This document shows positions 1 to 9,338 of a DNA stretch of 64,000 bases, piece by piece. The stretch is from CAYVUB01 sp964454675 (lineage in GTDB: Bacteria > Bacteroidota > Bacteroidia > Flavobacteriales > Flavobacteriaceae), in assembly GCA_964454675.1 (NCBI GenBank), contig CAYVUB010000001.1, positions 124,001 through 188,000 on the forward strand, given 5' to 3'. The position numbers and the translations under genes are program-made. The notes below the pieces were generated by a model. It was not told where the DNA came from and ran no database searches. It was given only the letters and a program-made list of their open reading frames with translations. Position 1 is the first letter of the stretch. Every line of letters begins with the position of its first letter.

Positions 1-380
1 CATACCATGATGTGGATTCAGACCAGTTATCATTCGAGTTAGCTGCAAAATTAGGGTTTAAAGCCGCTGCAAAAGCTGCAAAAGCCGTGATTATGGAGCC
101 AATCATGAAATTGGAAGTGTTGACACCGGAAGAAAACATGGGAGATATAGTAGGAGATCTTAACCGTCGTCGTGGACAAGTTAACGACATGAGCGACAGG
201 GCAGGTTCAAAAGTTATCAAAGCGCAAGTGCCATTATCCGAAATGTTCGGTTACGTAACATCGCTTAGAACCTTATCATCAGGTAGAGCAACATCAACAA
301 TGGAATTTTCACATTATGCTGAAACACCTTCTAATATTTCAGAAGAAGTGATAAAAGCAGCAAAAGGCGTTGAAGCTTAA
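1..380 (+). CDS. fusA: Elongation factor G, C-terminal fragment
   Basis: This is the 3' end of the translocation GTPase EF-G, which moves tRNA and mRNA through the ribosome. The reading frame is open from the first bases (codons from base 3 read YHDVDSDQLSFE), so the gene begins outside the window. The visible part covers domains IV and V, including the conserved GDLNRRRG loop and the final SLRTLSSGRATSTMEF segment. The stop lies 11 bases before rpsJ, which fits the usual rpsL-rpsG-fusA-rpsJ order. Confidence 0.97.
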   Translation, partial: YHDVDSDQLSFELAAKLGFKAAAKAAKAVIMEPIMKLEVLTPEENMGDIVGDLNRRRGQVNDMSDRAGSKVIKAQVPLSEMFGYVTSLRTLSSGRATSTMEFSHYAETPSNISEEVIKAAKGVEA

Positions 381-391
381 ATATTAAGAAA

Positions 392-697
392 ATGAGTCAG
401 AAAATCAGAATAAAATTAAAGTCATACGATCACAATTTAGTAGATAAATCTGCTGAGAAGATTGTAAAAACGGTAAAAAGTACCGGAGCAGTTGTAACCG
501 GACCAATTCCTTTACCTACAAACAAAAAGATTTTTACAGTATTGCGTTCACCGCACGTAAACAAAAAATCAAGAGAGCAATTTCAATTAAGTTCTTACAA
601 AAGGCTACTTGATATTTACAGCTCATCATCAAAAACTATTGATGCTTTAATGAAACTTGAATTACCAAGTGGTGTTGAAGTAGAAATAAAAGTTTAG
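392..697 (+). CDS. rpsJ: 30S ribosomal protein S10
   Basis: S10 of the 30S head, also an antitermination partner (NusE) in other bacteria. The 101-residue length and the motif GPIPLPTNKK with the following SPHVNKKSREQF are diagnostic. It follows fusA closely. A 223-base gap with several hairpins separates it from rplC, which is unusual because the later genes are packed within a few bases of each other. Confidence 0.98.
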   Translation: MSQKIRIKLKSYDHNLVDKSAEKIVKTVKSTGAVVTGPIPLPTNKKIFTVLRSPHVNKKSREQFQLSSYKRLLDIYSSSSKTIDALMKLELPSGVEVEIKV

Positions 698-920
698 TGT
701 CGTTCCCACAAAAGCGGGAATCTTTTGAAAGAAACACTAAGTTTCATAAATGTCCTTAACGATGGTTAAGGAAAAACGGAAAAAGTACATTTCAGGGTTG
801 AAAGTATTTTTGACCCTAAAATTTTTTAAATAAGTAATTAGTTTAACAATTGATTGTCAGTTTTTTTTCAGAATAGTCTGAAAGTTAAAAGCAACAATCG
901 CAAATCAATAAATAAGTAAT
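698..920 (+). promoter_or_regulatory. Structured leader candidate before rplC
   Basis: This gap holds several small inverted repeats on the + strand: GAAAC/GTTTC (731-735/741-745), CCTTAAC/GTTAAGG around a GATG loop (754-760/765-771), enclosed by AATGT/ACATT (749-753/787-791), then AGGGT/ACCCT (794-798/813-817) and TTTCAGA/TCTGAAA around ATAG (866-872/877-883). A degenerate TTCCC...GGGAA palindrome lies at 703-720. Leaders before L3/L4 genes bind r-proteins in other bacteria; here that role is inference. Confidence 0.4.
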
Positions 921-1538
921 ATGTCTGGGTTAATTGGAAGAAAAATCGGTATGACCAGCATCTACGATGAAAACGGGAAAAACATTCCTTGTACAGTAAT
1001 CGAAGCTGGACCATGTATCGTTACCCAAGTCAGAACCAAAGAGGTTGACGGGTATGAAGCTCTTCAACTTGGTTTCGATGACAAGACAGAAAAAAGTGCC
1101 ATAAAAGCTGAAGCAGGTCATGCAAAAAAAGCTGGTACTTCTGTTAAGAAAAAAGTCGTTGAATTCCAAGGATTTGAAGAAAATTACAAATTAGGAGATG
1201 CAATCACCGTAGAACACTTCATAGAAGGTGAATACGTTGATATCTCAGGAACATCAAAAGGAAAAGGATTTCAAGGCGTTGTAAAGCGTCACGGTTTTGG
1301 TGGTGTGGGTCAATCGACTCACGGTCAGCACAACCGATTAAGAGCTCCAGGTTCTGTTGGCGCGGCATCTTATCCTGCAAGAGTATTTAAAGGAATACGT
1401 ATGGCAGGAAGAATGGGCGGCGAAAAAGTTAAAGTAGAAAATTTAAGAGTTTATAAAGTAGTTCCCGAAAAAAACTTACTTGTTGTAAAAGGATGCGTTC
1501 CCGGACACAAAAACTCTTATGTAATCATTGAGAAATAA
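921..1538 (+). CDS. rplC: 50S ribosomal protein L3
   Basis: L3 binds 23S rRNA near the peptidyl transferase centre and is an early assembly protein. The start MSGLIGRKIGMT and the long loop GFGGVGQSTHGQHNRLR followed by PGSVGAASYPARVFKG are typical; the 205-residue length is normal. Its stop codon shares one base with the ATG of rplD, so the two are probably translationally coupled. It is the first gene after the structured leader. Confidence 0.98.
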   Translation: MSGLIGRKIGMTSIYDENGKNIPCTVIEAGPCIVTQVRTKEVDGYEALQLGFDDKTEKSAIKAEAGHAKKAGTSVKKKVVEFQGFEENYKLGDAITVEHFIEGEYVDISGTSKGKGFQGVVKRHGFGGVGQSTHGQHNRLRAPGSVGAASYPARVFKGIRMAGRMGGEKVKVENLRVYKVVPEKNLLVVKGCVPGHKNSYVIIEK

Positions 1539-2167
1539 TGAAAGTAGCAGTTTTAGATATTAACGGAAAAGACACAGGAAGAAAGGTTGAACTTTCTAAA
1601 GATGTGTTCGCTATTGAGCCTAATAACCATGCTGTATATTTAGATGTTAAGCAATATCTTGCTAATCAGCGTCAAGGTACACATAAAGCAAAAGAAAGAG
1701 CAGAAGTTGCCGGTAGTACACGCAAGATAAAAAAACAAAAAGGTACAGGAACTGCTCGCGCAGGAAGTATCAAATCTGGTGTATTTGTTGGTGGTGGACG
1801 TATGTTTGGGCCAAGACCAAGAAACTACGGGTTTAAATTAAACAAAAACCTAAAACGTTTAGCACGTCGTTCGGCTTTAACAATGAAAGCAAGCCAGGAA
1901 GCAATTGTAGTGTTGGAAGACTTCAATTTTGAGTCGCCAAAAACCAAAAATTTCACTTCAATTTTGAAAGCTTTAGGAATTGATAACAAAAAATCTTTAT
2001 TTGTGTTGGGTGCGTCAAATAATAATGTATATTTGTCGTCACGTAATTTAAAAAGTTCAGAAGTTGTAACTAATTCAGAGTTAAACACTTACAAGATTTT
2101 AAATGCAAACAAATTAATCCTTTTAGAGAGTTCTTTGGAAGGAATTGAATCGAATTTAAGTAAATAA
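1538..2167 (+). CDS. rplD: 50S ribosomal protein L4
   Basis: L4 lines the exit tunnel, and in gamma-proteobacteria it also represses its own operon. The basic tunnel loop is visible as KKQKGTGTARAGS followed by GGGRMFGPRPRNY. At 209 residues it has the usual size. The start ATG overlaps the rplC stop by one base. Its closeness to the structured leader makes L4 the first candidate for an autoregulator, an inference from E. coli. Confidence 0.98.
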   Translation: MKVAVLDINGKDTGRKVELSKDVFAIEPNNHAVYLDVKQYLANQRQGTHKAKERAEVAGSTRKIKKQKGTGTARAGSIKSGVFVGGGRMFGPRPRNYGFKLNKNLKRLARRSALTMKASQEAIVVLEDFNFESPKTKNFTSILKALGIDNKKSLFVLGASNNNVYLSSRNLKSSEVVTNSELNTYKILNANKLILLESSLEGIESNLSK

Positions 2168-2174
2168 GAGAGTC

Positions 2175-2465
2175 ATGAGTATCTTAATTAAACCTATAAT
2201 CACAGAAAAAGCAACAAAAAGTAGCGAAGTTAATAACTGCTATAGCTTTGAAGTGAATACCAAGGCGAACAAGGTAGAAATTAAAAAAGCAGTAGAATCT
2301 GCTTATGGCGTTTCTGTTGAAAAAGTTCGTACTATAAATGTCCGCCCGGATAGAAGTACCAAATACACAAAAACCGGTATTCAACATGGTAAAACAAATG
2401 CAGTTAAAAAAGCAATTGTACAACTGGCGGAAGGTGAATCTATTGATTTATACAGTAACCTGTAA
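2175..2465 (+). CDS. rplW: 50S ribosomal protein L23
   Basis: L23 sits at the exit-tunnel opening and is the docking site for trigger factor and SRP. The sequence starts MSILIKPIITEKAT and contains the signature NKVEIKKAVESAYGV. The 96 residues match the family. It lies 7 bases after rplD and 9 bases before rplB. Confidence 0.98.
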   Translation: MSILIKPIITEKATKSSEVNNCYSFEVNTKANKVEIKKAVESAYGVSVEKVRTINVRPDRSTKYTKTGIQHGKTNAVKKAIVQLAEGESIDLYSNL

Positions 2466-2474
2466 TTAAAAAAA

Positions 2475-3299
<825 letters not shown>

Positions 3300-3309
3300 T
3301 TGAGATAAT

Positions 3310-3588
3310 ATGGCACGTTCATTAAAAAAAGGACCTTACATCCACTATAAATTAGATAAAAAAGTTGCTGAAAACGTAGCAGCCAACAAAAAAACAGTAA
3401 TCAAAACATGGTCAAGAGCCTCAATGATTTCACCGGATTTTGTTGGTCAAACAATAGCAGTACACAACGGTCGTCAATTTGTACCTGTTTATGTAACAGA
3501 AAACATGGTAGGACACAAATTAGGAGAATTTTCACCAACAAGATCATTCAGAGGTCATGCCGGTGCTAAAAACAAAGGTAAAAAATAA
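3310..3588 (+). CDS. rpsS: 30S ribosomal protein S19
   Basis: S19 is in the 30S head and forms a complex with S13 that contacts tRNA and 23S rRNA. The start MARSLKKGPYIH and the segment TWSRASMISPDFVG with VYVTENMVGHKLGEF identify it. It has 92 residues and lies 10 bases after rplB. Confidence 0.98.
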   Translation: MARSLKKGPYIHYKLDKKVAENVAANKKTVIKTWSRASMISPDFVGQTIAVHNGRQFVPVYVTENMVGHKLGEFSPTRSFRGHAGAKNKGKK

Positions 3589-3596
3589 TAAGAGCT

Positions 3597-4004
3597 ATGG
3601 GAAGTCGTAAAAAACAAATGGCAGATGCCATTAAAGAAGAAAGAAAGCAAATTGCTTTTGCTAAGCTTAACAACTGTCCAACCTCACCACGTAAAATGCG
3701 TTTAGTAGCAGATTTAGTAAGAGGTCAAAAGGCAGAAACAGCTCTTAGCATCCTTAAGTTTAGCACTAAAGAAGCATCACGTCGTTTAGAAAAATTGTTA
3801 TTGTCTGCAATCGCAAACTGGCAAATAAAAAACGAAGATGCAAGTATTGAGGACGCTGATTTGTTCGTGAAAGAAATCAGAGTTGATGGAGGTACAATGT
3901 TAAAAAGACTACGTCCGGCACCTCAAGGTCGCGCGCACAGAATTAGAAAACGTTCAAATCACGTAACAGTTGTGATAGGAGCATTAAATAACACACAAAG
4001 CTAA
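3597..4004 (+). CDS. rplV: 50S ribosomal protein L22
   Basis: L22 lines the exit tunnel with an extended beta hairpin. The core NCPTSPRKMRLVADLVRG and the C-terminal RLRPAPQGRAHRIRKRSNH hairpin are clear. At 135 residues it is somewhat longer than the roughly 110 of E. coli because of an N-terminal extension (MGSRKKQMADAIKEERK), which I recall as normal in Bacteroidota. Confidence 0.97.
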   Translation: MGSRKKQMADAIKEERKQIAFAKLNNCPTSPRKMRLVADLVRGQKAETALSILKFSTKEASRRLEKLLLSAIANWQIKNEDASIEDADLFVKEIRVDGGTMLKRLRPAPQGRAHRIRKRSNHVTVVIGALNNTQS

Positions 4005-4013
4005 GATAGAAGT

Positions 4014-4757
4014 ATGGGACAAAAGACAAATCCAATCGGAAATCGTTTAGGAATTATCAGAGGATGGGAATCCAACTGGTACGGTGGTAATGATTATGGA
4101 GATAAACTTGCCGAAGACGACAAGATTAGAAAATATGTTCACGCTCGTTTATCAAAAGCAAGTGTGTCGAGAGTAATTATTGAGCGTACGCTTAAACTTG
4201 TAACCGTTACTATCACTACTGCAAGACCCGGTATCATTATAGGGAAAGGCGGTCAAGAGGTAGATAAGTTAAAAGAAGAGCTTAAAAAAATTACAGACAA
4301 AGAAGTTCAATTGAACATCTTTGAAATCAAGAGACCTGAGCTTGATGCGTTTTTGGTGGCTTCCAGCATTGCCCGTCAAATAGAAAACCGTATTTCTTAC
4401 AGACGTGCAATAAAAATGGCAATCGCTGCTACAATGCGTATGAATGCAGAAGGAATCAAAGTTCAAATAAGTGGTCGTTTAAACGGTGCAGAGATGGCAC
4501 GTAACGAACATTACAAAGAAGGACGTATTCCTTTATCAACTTTTAGAGCCGATATAGACTATGCTTTAGCAGAAGCGCACACTACTTATGGTAGATTGGG
4601 TGTAAAAGTATGGATTATGAAAGGTGAAGTTTACGGTAAAAGAGAACTATCTCCATTAGTTGGACTATCAAAAAAACAAGCAGGTAAATCTACAGAGTCA
4701 TCATCAGCAGCTCCAGGACGTGGTGCAGGTAATGGAAAAGCTCGTCGTAGAAAATAA
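4014..4757 (+). CDS. rpsC: 30S ribosomal protein S3
   Basis: S3 is a 30S head protein with an N-terminal KH domain at the mRNA entry channel, where it takes part in helicase activity. The KH GXXG loop is visible as GIIIGKGGQEV, and the S3 C-terminal domain contains SGRLNGAEMAR. The 247 residues end in a low-complexity tail rich in Ser, Ala, Gly, Arg and Lys, longer than in E. coli. It is 20 bases before rplP. Confidence 0.98.
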   Translation: MGQKTNPIGNRLGIIRGWESNWYGGNDYGDKLAEDDKIRKYVHARLSKASVSRVIIERTLKLVTVTITTARPGIIIGKGGQEVDKLKEELKKITDKEVQLNIFEIKRPELDAFLVASSIARQIENRISYRRAIKMAIAATMRMNAEGIKVQISGRLNGAEMARNEHYKEGRIPLSTFRADIDYALAEAHTTYGRLGVKVWIMKGEVYGKRELSPLVGLSKKQAGKSTESSSAAPGRGAGNGKARRRK

Positions 4758-4777
4758 TCCTTAAAGTAAAAGAGAAA

Positions 4778-5203
4778 ATGTTACAACCTAGAAAAACAAA
4801 ATTTCGTAAAGTCCAAAAAGGACGTATGAAAGGAAATTCCGGAAGGGGTCACGAGCTTTCAAACGGAATGTTTGGGATTAAGTCTGTTCATGAAACAGGT
4901 ATGTTTTTAACATCACGCCAAATTGAAGCGGCTCGTATTGCGGCTACCCGTTTTATGAAAAGAGAAGGACAACTTTGGATTAAAATATTTCCAGATAAGC
5001 CTATTACAAAAAAGCCTCTTGAAGTACGTATGGGTAAAGGTAAAGGTGCCGTAGAATATTGGGTGGCAGTAGTAAAACCGGGTAGAATCCTTTTTGAAGT
5101 AGGAGGCGTGCCTTTAGAAGTAGCTAAAGAAGCATTACGCCTTGCAGCTCAAAAACTACCTGTTAAAACTAAATTCTTAATCGCAAGAGATTACGAAGCT
5201 TAA
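4778..5203 (+). CDS. rplP: 50S ribosomal protein L16
   Basis: L16 helps organise the A-site tRNA environment of the large subunit. Diagnostic segments are MLQPRKTKFRKVQKGR at the start, then TSRQIEAARIAATR and MGKGKGAVEYWVAVVKPG. The length is 141 residues. It lies between rpsC and rpmC. Confidence 0.98.
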   Translation: MLQPRKTKFRKVQKGRMKGNSGRGHELSNGMFGIKSVHETGMFLTSRQIEAARIAATRFMKREGQLWIKIFPDKPITKKPLEVRMGKGKGAVEYWVAVVKPGRILFEVGGVPLEVAKEALRLAAQKLPVKTKFLIARDYEA

Positions 5204-5216
5204 TACATTAGATATT

Positions 5217-5408
5217 ATGAAGCAATCAGAAATTATACAGCTATCTACAGCTGATTTACAACTAAAGCTGGGTGAAGTAAAAAAGAGTTATTCAGACCTT
5301 CGATTGGCACATGCAATATCTCCTTTAGAGAACCCTATTCAATTACGCAATGTTAGACGTTCTGTAGCAAGACTTGCTACAGAATTAACTAAAAGAGAAA
5401 TACAATAA
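5217..5408 (+). CDS. rpmC: 50S ribosomal protein L29
   Basis: L29 is a small helical protein at the tunnel exit next to L23. The 63-residue product begins MKQSEIIQLSTADL and has the family's NPIQLRNVRRSVARLATE helix. It lies 13 bases after rplP and 18 before rpsQ. Confidence 0.96.
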   Translation: MKQSEIIQLSTADLQLKLGEVKKSYSDLRLAHAISPLENPIQLRNVRRSVARLATELTKREIQ

Positions 5409-5426
5409 GTGTATTCTGGCTGAAAG

Positions 5427-5687
5427 ATGGAAGAAAATAGAAACTTAAGAAAAGAACGTATAGGCGTTGTTACAAGTAACAAAATGCAGAAATCAATAGT
5501 GGTTTCTGAAGTGAAAAAAGTAAAACACCCTATGTATGGTAAATTCGTGTTAAAAACAAAAAAATACGTTGCACACGATGAAACAAATGACTGTAACATT
5601 GGAGATACAGTAAGGATCATGGAAACAAGACCTTTAAGTAAATCTAAATGTTGGAGATTAGTAGAAATAATTGAAAGAGCGAAATAA
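5427..5687 (+). CDS. rpsQ: 30S ribosomal protein S17
   Basis: S17 is a primary 16S-binding OB-fold protein of the 30S body. The segment RIGVVTSNKMQKSIVVSE and the terminal DTVRIMETRPLSKSKCWR are diagnostic. Length 86 residues. Only 2 bases separate its stop from rplN. Confidence 0.98.
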   Translation: MEENRNLRKERIGVVTSNKMQKSIVVSEVKKVKHPMYGKFVLKTKKYVAHDETNDCNIGDTVRIMETRPLSKSKCWRLVEIIERAK

Positions 5688-5689
5688 TT

Positions 5690-6058
5690 ATGTTACAACA
5701 AGAATCCAGATTAAAAGTAGCTGACAACACAGGAGCAAAAGAGGTTTTAACCATTCGTGTTCTTGGTGGTACCAAAAGAAGATATGCTTCTGTAGGCGAC
5801 AAAATAGTTGTATCTATCAAAGACGCAACCCCAAACGGTAACGTGAAAAAAGGTGCAGTATCAACAGCTGTAGTTGTGCGTACTGTAAAAGAAGTAAGAC
5901 GTCCGGATGGTTCATACATCAGATTTGATGACAACGCTTGTGTTCTATTAAACGCTCAAGGCGAAATGAGAGGAACACGTGTTTTTGGTCCTGTAGCAAG
6001 AGAACTTCGTGACAAACAATTCATGAAAATTGTATCATTAGCACCAGAAGTGCTTTAA
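5690..6058 (+). CDS. rplN: 50S ribosomal protein L14
   Basis: L14 forms an intersubunit bridge and is the docking site of the silencing factor RsfS, whose gene is also in this window (28475-28846). The start MLQQESRLKVADNTGAKEV and segment GTRVFGPVARELR identify it. At 122 residues it has the universal length. Confidence 0.98.
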   Translation: MLQQESRLKVADNTGAKEVLTIRVLGGTKRRYASVGDKIVVSIKDATPNGNVKKGAVSTAVVVRTVKEVRRPDGSYIRFDDNACVLLNAQGEMRGTRVFGPVARELRDKQFMKIVSLAPEVL

Positions 6059-6071
6059 TGACTTATAAGAA

Positions 6072-6383
6072 ATGGCAAAGTTAAAAATAAAATCAGGAGA
6101 TACAGTAAGAGTCATTGCCGGAGACCATAAAGGAGCTGAAGGCAAAGTACTTAAAGTACTTACTGATAAAGGTAAAGCGATTGTTGAGGCGGTAAATGTG
6201 GTTAAAAAACACACAAAACCAAGTGCAAAAAATCCTCAAGGTGGAATCGTAGAAAAAGAAGCACCAATCCAAATTTCAAATTTATCACTATTAACCGGTA
6301 AAGGCGAAACTACAAGAGTAGGTTACAGAATGGAAGGTGACAAAAAAGTAAGATTTGCTAAAAAATCTAATGAAGTAATATAG
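6072..6383 (+). CDS. rplX: 50S ribosomal protein L24
   Basis: L24 is an assembly-initiating KOW-domain protein of the large subunit. The KOW segment IKSGDTVRVIAGDHKGAEGK is at the N-terminus and NVVKKHTKPSAKNPQGG follows. Length 103 residues. It lies 13 bases after rplN and 2 before rplE. Confidence 0.98.
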   Translation: MAKLKIKSGDTVRVIAGDHKGAEGKVLKVLTDKGKAIVEAVNVVKKHTKPSAKNPQGGIVEKEAPIQISNLSLLTGKGETTRVGYRMEGDKKVRFAKKSNEVI

Positions 6384-6385
6384 TT

Positions 6386-6937
6386 ATGGCTTACATTCCA
6401 AGATTAAAACAAGAGTACAAAGACAAAGTAGTTAAGGCTCTTACAGATGAATTCGGATATAAAAACGTAATGCAAGTTCCAAAACTTAAAAAGATAGTAA
6501 TATCTAAAGGTGTTGGTGCTGCAGTTGCCGATAAAAAATTAGTTGATTATGCTGTAGAAGAATTGACCAAAATTTCAGGTCAAAAAGCTGTAGCAACAAT
6601 CTCTAAAAAAGACATCGCATCATTCAAGTTACGTAAAGGTATGCCAATAGGAGCCCGTGTTACTTTAAGAGGTGAGCAAATGTACGAGTTTTTAGACCGT
6701 TTAGTAACATCTGCCTTACCACGTGTAAGAGATTTTAACGGTATAAAAGCAACAGGATTTGACGGCAGAGGAAACTACAACTTAGGTGTTACCGAGCAAA
6801 TCATTTTCCCTGAAATAGACATTGACAAAGTCAATAAAATATCAGGAATGGACATCACATTTGTAACATCTGCAGAAACAGATAAAGAAGCAAAATCGTT
6901 ATTAACAGAATTAGGTTTACCTTTTCAAAAGAACTAA
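6386..6937 (+). CDS. rplE: 50S ribosomal protein L5
   Basis: L5 binds 5S rRNA and contacts the P-site tRNA. Characteristic segments are IVISKGVGAAVADK and RDFNGIKATGFDGRGNY, then NLGVTEQIIFPEI. The 183 residues match the family. It lies between rplX and rpsN in spc-operon order. Confidence 0.98.
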   Translation: MAYIPRLKQEYKDKVVKALTDEFGYKNVMQVPKLKKIVISKGVGAAVADKKLVDYAVEELTKISGQKAVATISKKDIASFKLRKGMPIGARVTLRGEQMYEFLDRLVTSALPRVRDFNGIKATGFDGRGNYNLGVTEQIIFPEIDIDKVNKISGMDITFVTSAETDKEAKSLLTELGLPFQKN

Positions 6938-6940
6938 GAT

Positions 6941-7210
6941 ATGGCTAAAGAATCAATGAAAGCCCGTGAGGTGAAAAGAGCTAAAACGGTAGCAAAATAT
7001 GCCGAAAAACGCAAAGCTTTAAAAGAAGCCGGCGATTATGACGCACTACAAAAACTACCGCGCAACGCATCACCTATACGTATGCACAACAGATGCAAAC
7101 TTACAGGAAGACCAAGAGGATATGTTCGTACATTCGGTATTTCCCGTGTTTTGTTACGTGAAATGGCAAATCAAGGACTAATCCCTGGTGTAAGAAAAGC
7201 AAGCTGGTAA
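6941..7210 (+). CDS. rpsN: 30S ribosomal protein S14
   Basis: S14 is in the 30S head. The 89-residue product has the C-terminal core RNASPIRMHNRCKLTGRPRG. It lacks the CxxC pairs of the zinc-binding short form, so it is the long, zinc-independent type. A 68-base gap, longer than its neighbours, follows before rpsH and contains a small dyad (GGTTTGAC at 7235, GTCAAAAACC at 7249). Confidence 0.97.
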   Translation: MAKESMKAREVKRAKTVAKYAEKRKALKEAGDYDALQKLPRNASPIRMHNRCKLTGRPRGYVRTFGISRVLLREMANQGLIPGVRKASW

Positions 7211-7278
7211 AAAAAAGATTATAAACTGGTTGAAGGTTTGACGACGAAGTCAAAAACCACGGCCGCAAATTAATAAAA

Positions 7279-7677
7279 ATGAATACAGATCCAATAGCAG
7301 ATTATTTAACCAGAATTAGAAATGCAGTAAAAGCCAACCATAGAGTTGTTGAAATCCCTGCATCTAATCTGAAAAAAGAAATGACCAAAATATTATTCGA
7401 CCAAGGATATATTTTAAGTTACAAGTTTGATGATTCAACAGTACAAGGCACTATCAAAATAGCCTTAAAGTACAACAAAGAAACAAAAGAACCGGTCATC
7501 AGAGAAATTCAAAGATTAAGTAAACCAGGTTTACGTAAATATGCAAGTGCCAGTGAAATGCCACGTATCCTTAACGGATTAGGAATCGCTATCGTGTCAA
7601 CATCACACGGTGTAATGACAGGAAAACAGGCTCGTAAAGAGAATGTGGGTGGTGAATTATTATGTTACGTTTACTAA
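7279..7677 (+). CDS. rpsH: 30S ribosomal protein S8
   Basis: S8 is a primary 16S-binding protein and, in E. coli, the spc-operon repressor. The start MNTDPIADYLTRIRNA and the terminal SHGVMTGKQARKENVGGE are diagnostic. It has 132 residues. The dyad in the 68-base gap before it could be a regulatory structure, but nothing else supports that. Confidence 0.98.
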   Translation: MNTDPIADYLTRIRNAVKANHRVVEIPASNLKKEMTKILFDQGYILSYKFDDSTVQGTIKIALKYNKETKEPVIREIQRLSKPGLRKYASASEMPRILNGLGIAIVSTSHGVMTGKQARKENVGGELLCYVY

Positions 7678-7690
7678 TAAAGAAACAGAT

Positions 7691-8233
7691 ATGTCAAGAA
7701 TAGGTAAAAATCCGGTAACAGTCCCACAAGGCGTTACAATAGATATAAAAGACAATATCATTACTGTAAAAGGTAAATTAGGTGAGTTAACTCAAGAGTT
7801 TTCAAACATTGATATTAAAGTTGAAGAAGGAACCGTTACAGTAGAGCGTTCATCAGACAACAAAGAAGAAAGAGCAAAACACGGTCTGTACAGAGCATTG
7901 GTAAACAACATGATTGAAGGTGTATCTAAAGGCTGGACAAAAGAATTGGAACTTGTAGGAGTAGGTTACAGAGCATCAAACCAAGGGCAAAAATTAGATT
8001 TAGCTTTAGGATTTTCTCACAACATTGTTATAGATGTTGCGCCGGAAGTAAAAGTAGAAACCGTTTCCGAAAAAGGAAAAAATCCAATCATCAAGTTAAC
8101 ATCTCACGATAAACAACTTGTAGGTCAGGTAGCTGCAAAGATACGTGACTTTAGAAGACCGGAACCTTACAAAGGAAAAGGAGTTAAGTTTGTAGGAGAA
8201 GTACTAAGAAGAAAAGCAGGTAAATCAGCATAA
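7691..8233 (+). CDS. rplF: 50S ribosomal protein L6
   Basis: L6 lies near the sarcin-ricin loop and the factor-binding site. I place the start at MSRIGKNPV (7691), because the frame upstream overlaps rpsH and all L6 proteins begin this way. The C-terminal signature RRPEPYKGKGVKFVGE is present. The resulting 180 residues are normal for the family. Confidence 0.98.
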   Translation: MSRIGKNPVTVPQGVTIDIKDNIITVKGKLGELTQEFSNIDIKVEEGTVTVERSSDNKEERAKHGLYRALVNNMIEGVSKGWTKELELVGVGYRASNQGQKLDLALGFSHNIVIDVAPEVKVETVSEKGKNPIIKLTSHDKQLVGQVAAKIRDFRRPEPYKGKGVKFVGEVLRRKAGKSA

Positions 8234-8243
8234 TAATTAAGTT

Positions 8244-8600
8244 ATGGCATTGACAAAGAACGAAAGACGATTAAGAATTAAAAGCAGAGTGCGTAAAACT
8301 GTTTCAGGAACCGAAACAAGACCACGTTTAACTGTTTTTAGAAGCAATAAAGAAATTTATGCTCAGATTGTAGATGATGTAACCGGTAAAACCATCAGCG
8401 CAGCATCATCAAGAGATAAAGATATTAGTTCTGCAAAAGGTACTAAATCTGAAATAGCAACTTTAGTAGGTAAATCTATTGGAGAAAAAGCTGTAAAAGC
8501 GGGTGTTGAAACTATCGCTTTTGACAGAGGCGGTTACCAGTATCACGGTAGAGTAAAATCATTAGCAGAAGGTGCTAGAGAAGCAGGACTTAAATTCTAA
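8244..8600 (+). CDS. rplR: 50S ribosomal protein L18
   Basis: L18 carries 5S rRNA into the large subunit with L5 and L25. The start MALTKNERRLRIKSRVRKTV and the segment RPRLTVFRSNKEIYAQ, then AFDRGGYQYHGRVKSLAEGAR, identify it. It has 118 residues and lies 6 bases before rpsE. Confidence 0.98.
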   Translation: MALTKNERRLRIKSRVRKTVSGTETRPRLTVFRSNKEIYAQIVDDVTGKTISAASSRDKDISSAKGTKSEIATLVGKSIGEKAVKAGVETIAFDRGGYQYHGRVKSLAEGAREAGLKF

Positions 8601-8606
8601 GACATT

Positions 8607-9131
8607 ATGTATCAAAAGTATAAAAACGCAGAATTAGTAAAACCAAGCGGATTAGATCTTAAAGACCGTTTAGTTGGAGTACAAAGAGTTACCAAAGTAA
8701 CAAAAGGAGGTAGAGCTTTCGGTTTTTCGGCTATTGTAGTAGTTGGTGATGAAGCCGGTGTTGTAGGACATGGTTTGGGTAAATCTAAAGACGTAGCAAC
8801 AGCAATTGCTAAAGCTATTGAAGATGCTAAGAAAAACTTAGTAAGAATCCCAATCATCAAAAAAACATTACCACACGAACAAAAAGGTAAGTTTGGCGGT
8901 GCAAGAGTAAACATCATACCAGCAGCAGCCGGTACAGGTGTTATTGCCGGTGGTGCTGTAAGAACAGTGCTTGAGGCAGTTGGTGTACATGATGTATTAT
9001 CAAAATCTCAAGGGTCATCAAACCCTCACAATGTTGTGAAAGCTACATTTGATGCTTTATTACAATTAAGACAAGCAGATAAAGTAGCAAGAGATAGAGG
9101 AATTTCACTTGAAAAAGTATTTAACGGTTAA
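8607..9131 (+). CDS. rpsE: 30S ribosomal protein S5
   Basis: S5 is at the mRNA entry channel and affects decoding fidelity. The double-stranded RNA-binding fold starts with LVGVQRVTKVTKGGRAFGF, the position of spectinomycin-resistance changes in E. coli, and continues with the second domain IPAAAGTGVIAGGAVR. Length 174 residues. Confidence 0.98.
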   Translation: MYQKYKNAELVKPSGLDLKDRLVGVQRVTKVTKGGRAFGFSAIVVVGDEAGVVGHGLGKSKDVATAIAKAIEDAKKNLVRIPIIKKTLPHEQKGKFGGARVNIIPAAAGTGVIAGGAVRTVLEAVGVHDVLSKSQGSSNPHNVVKATFDALLQLRQADKVARDRGISLEKVFNG

Positions 9132-9142
9132 TCTGAACAATA

Positions 9143-9325
9143 ATGGCAAAGATTAAAGTAACAAAAGTAAAAAGCGCAATCAACCGCACACTATCCCAAA
9201 AAAGAACATTAGAATCTTTAGGATTACGTAAAATAGGTCAGGTTGTAGAGCATGATGCTACTCCAAGCGTCCTTGGAATGGTAAGTAAAGTTAAACATTT
9301 AGTTTCTGTTGAAGAAACAAAATAA
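9143..9325 (+). CDS. rpmD: 50S ribosomal protein L30
   Basis: L30 is a small large-subunit protein. The 60-residue product reads KVTKVKSAINRTLSQKRTL followed by GLRKIGQVVEHDATPSVLGM, the standard L30 pattern. It lies 11 bases after rpsE and 13 before rplO. Confidence 0.97.
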   Translation: MAKIKVTKVKSAINRTLSQKRTLESLGLRKIGQVVEHDATPSVLGMVSKVKHLVSVEETK

Positions 9326-9338
9326 TACAGCATAATAA

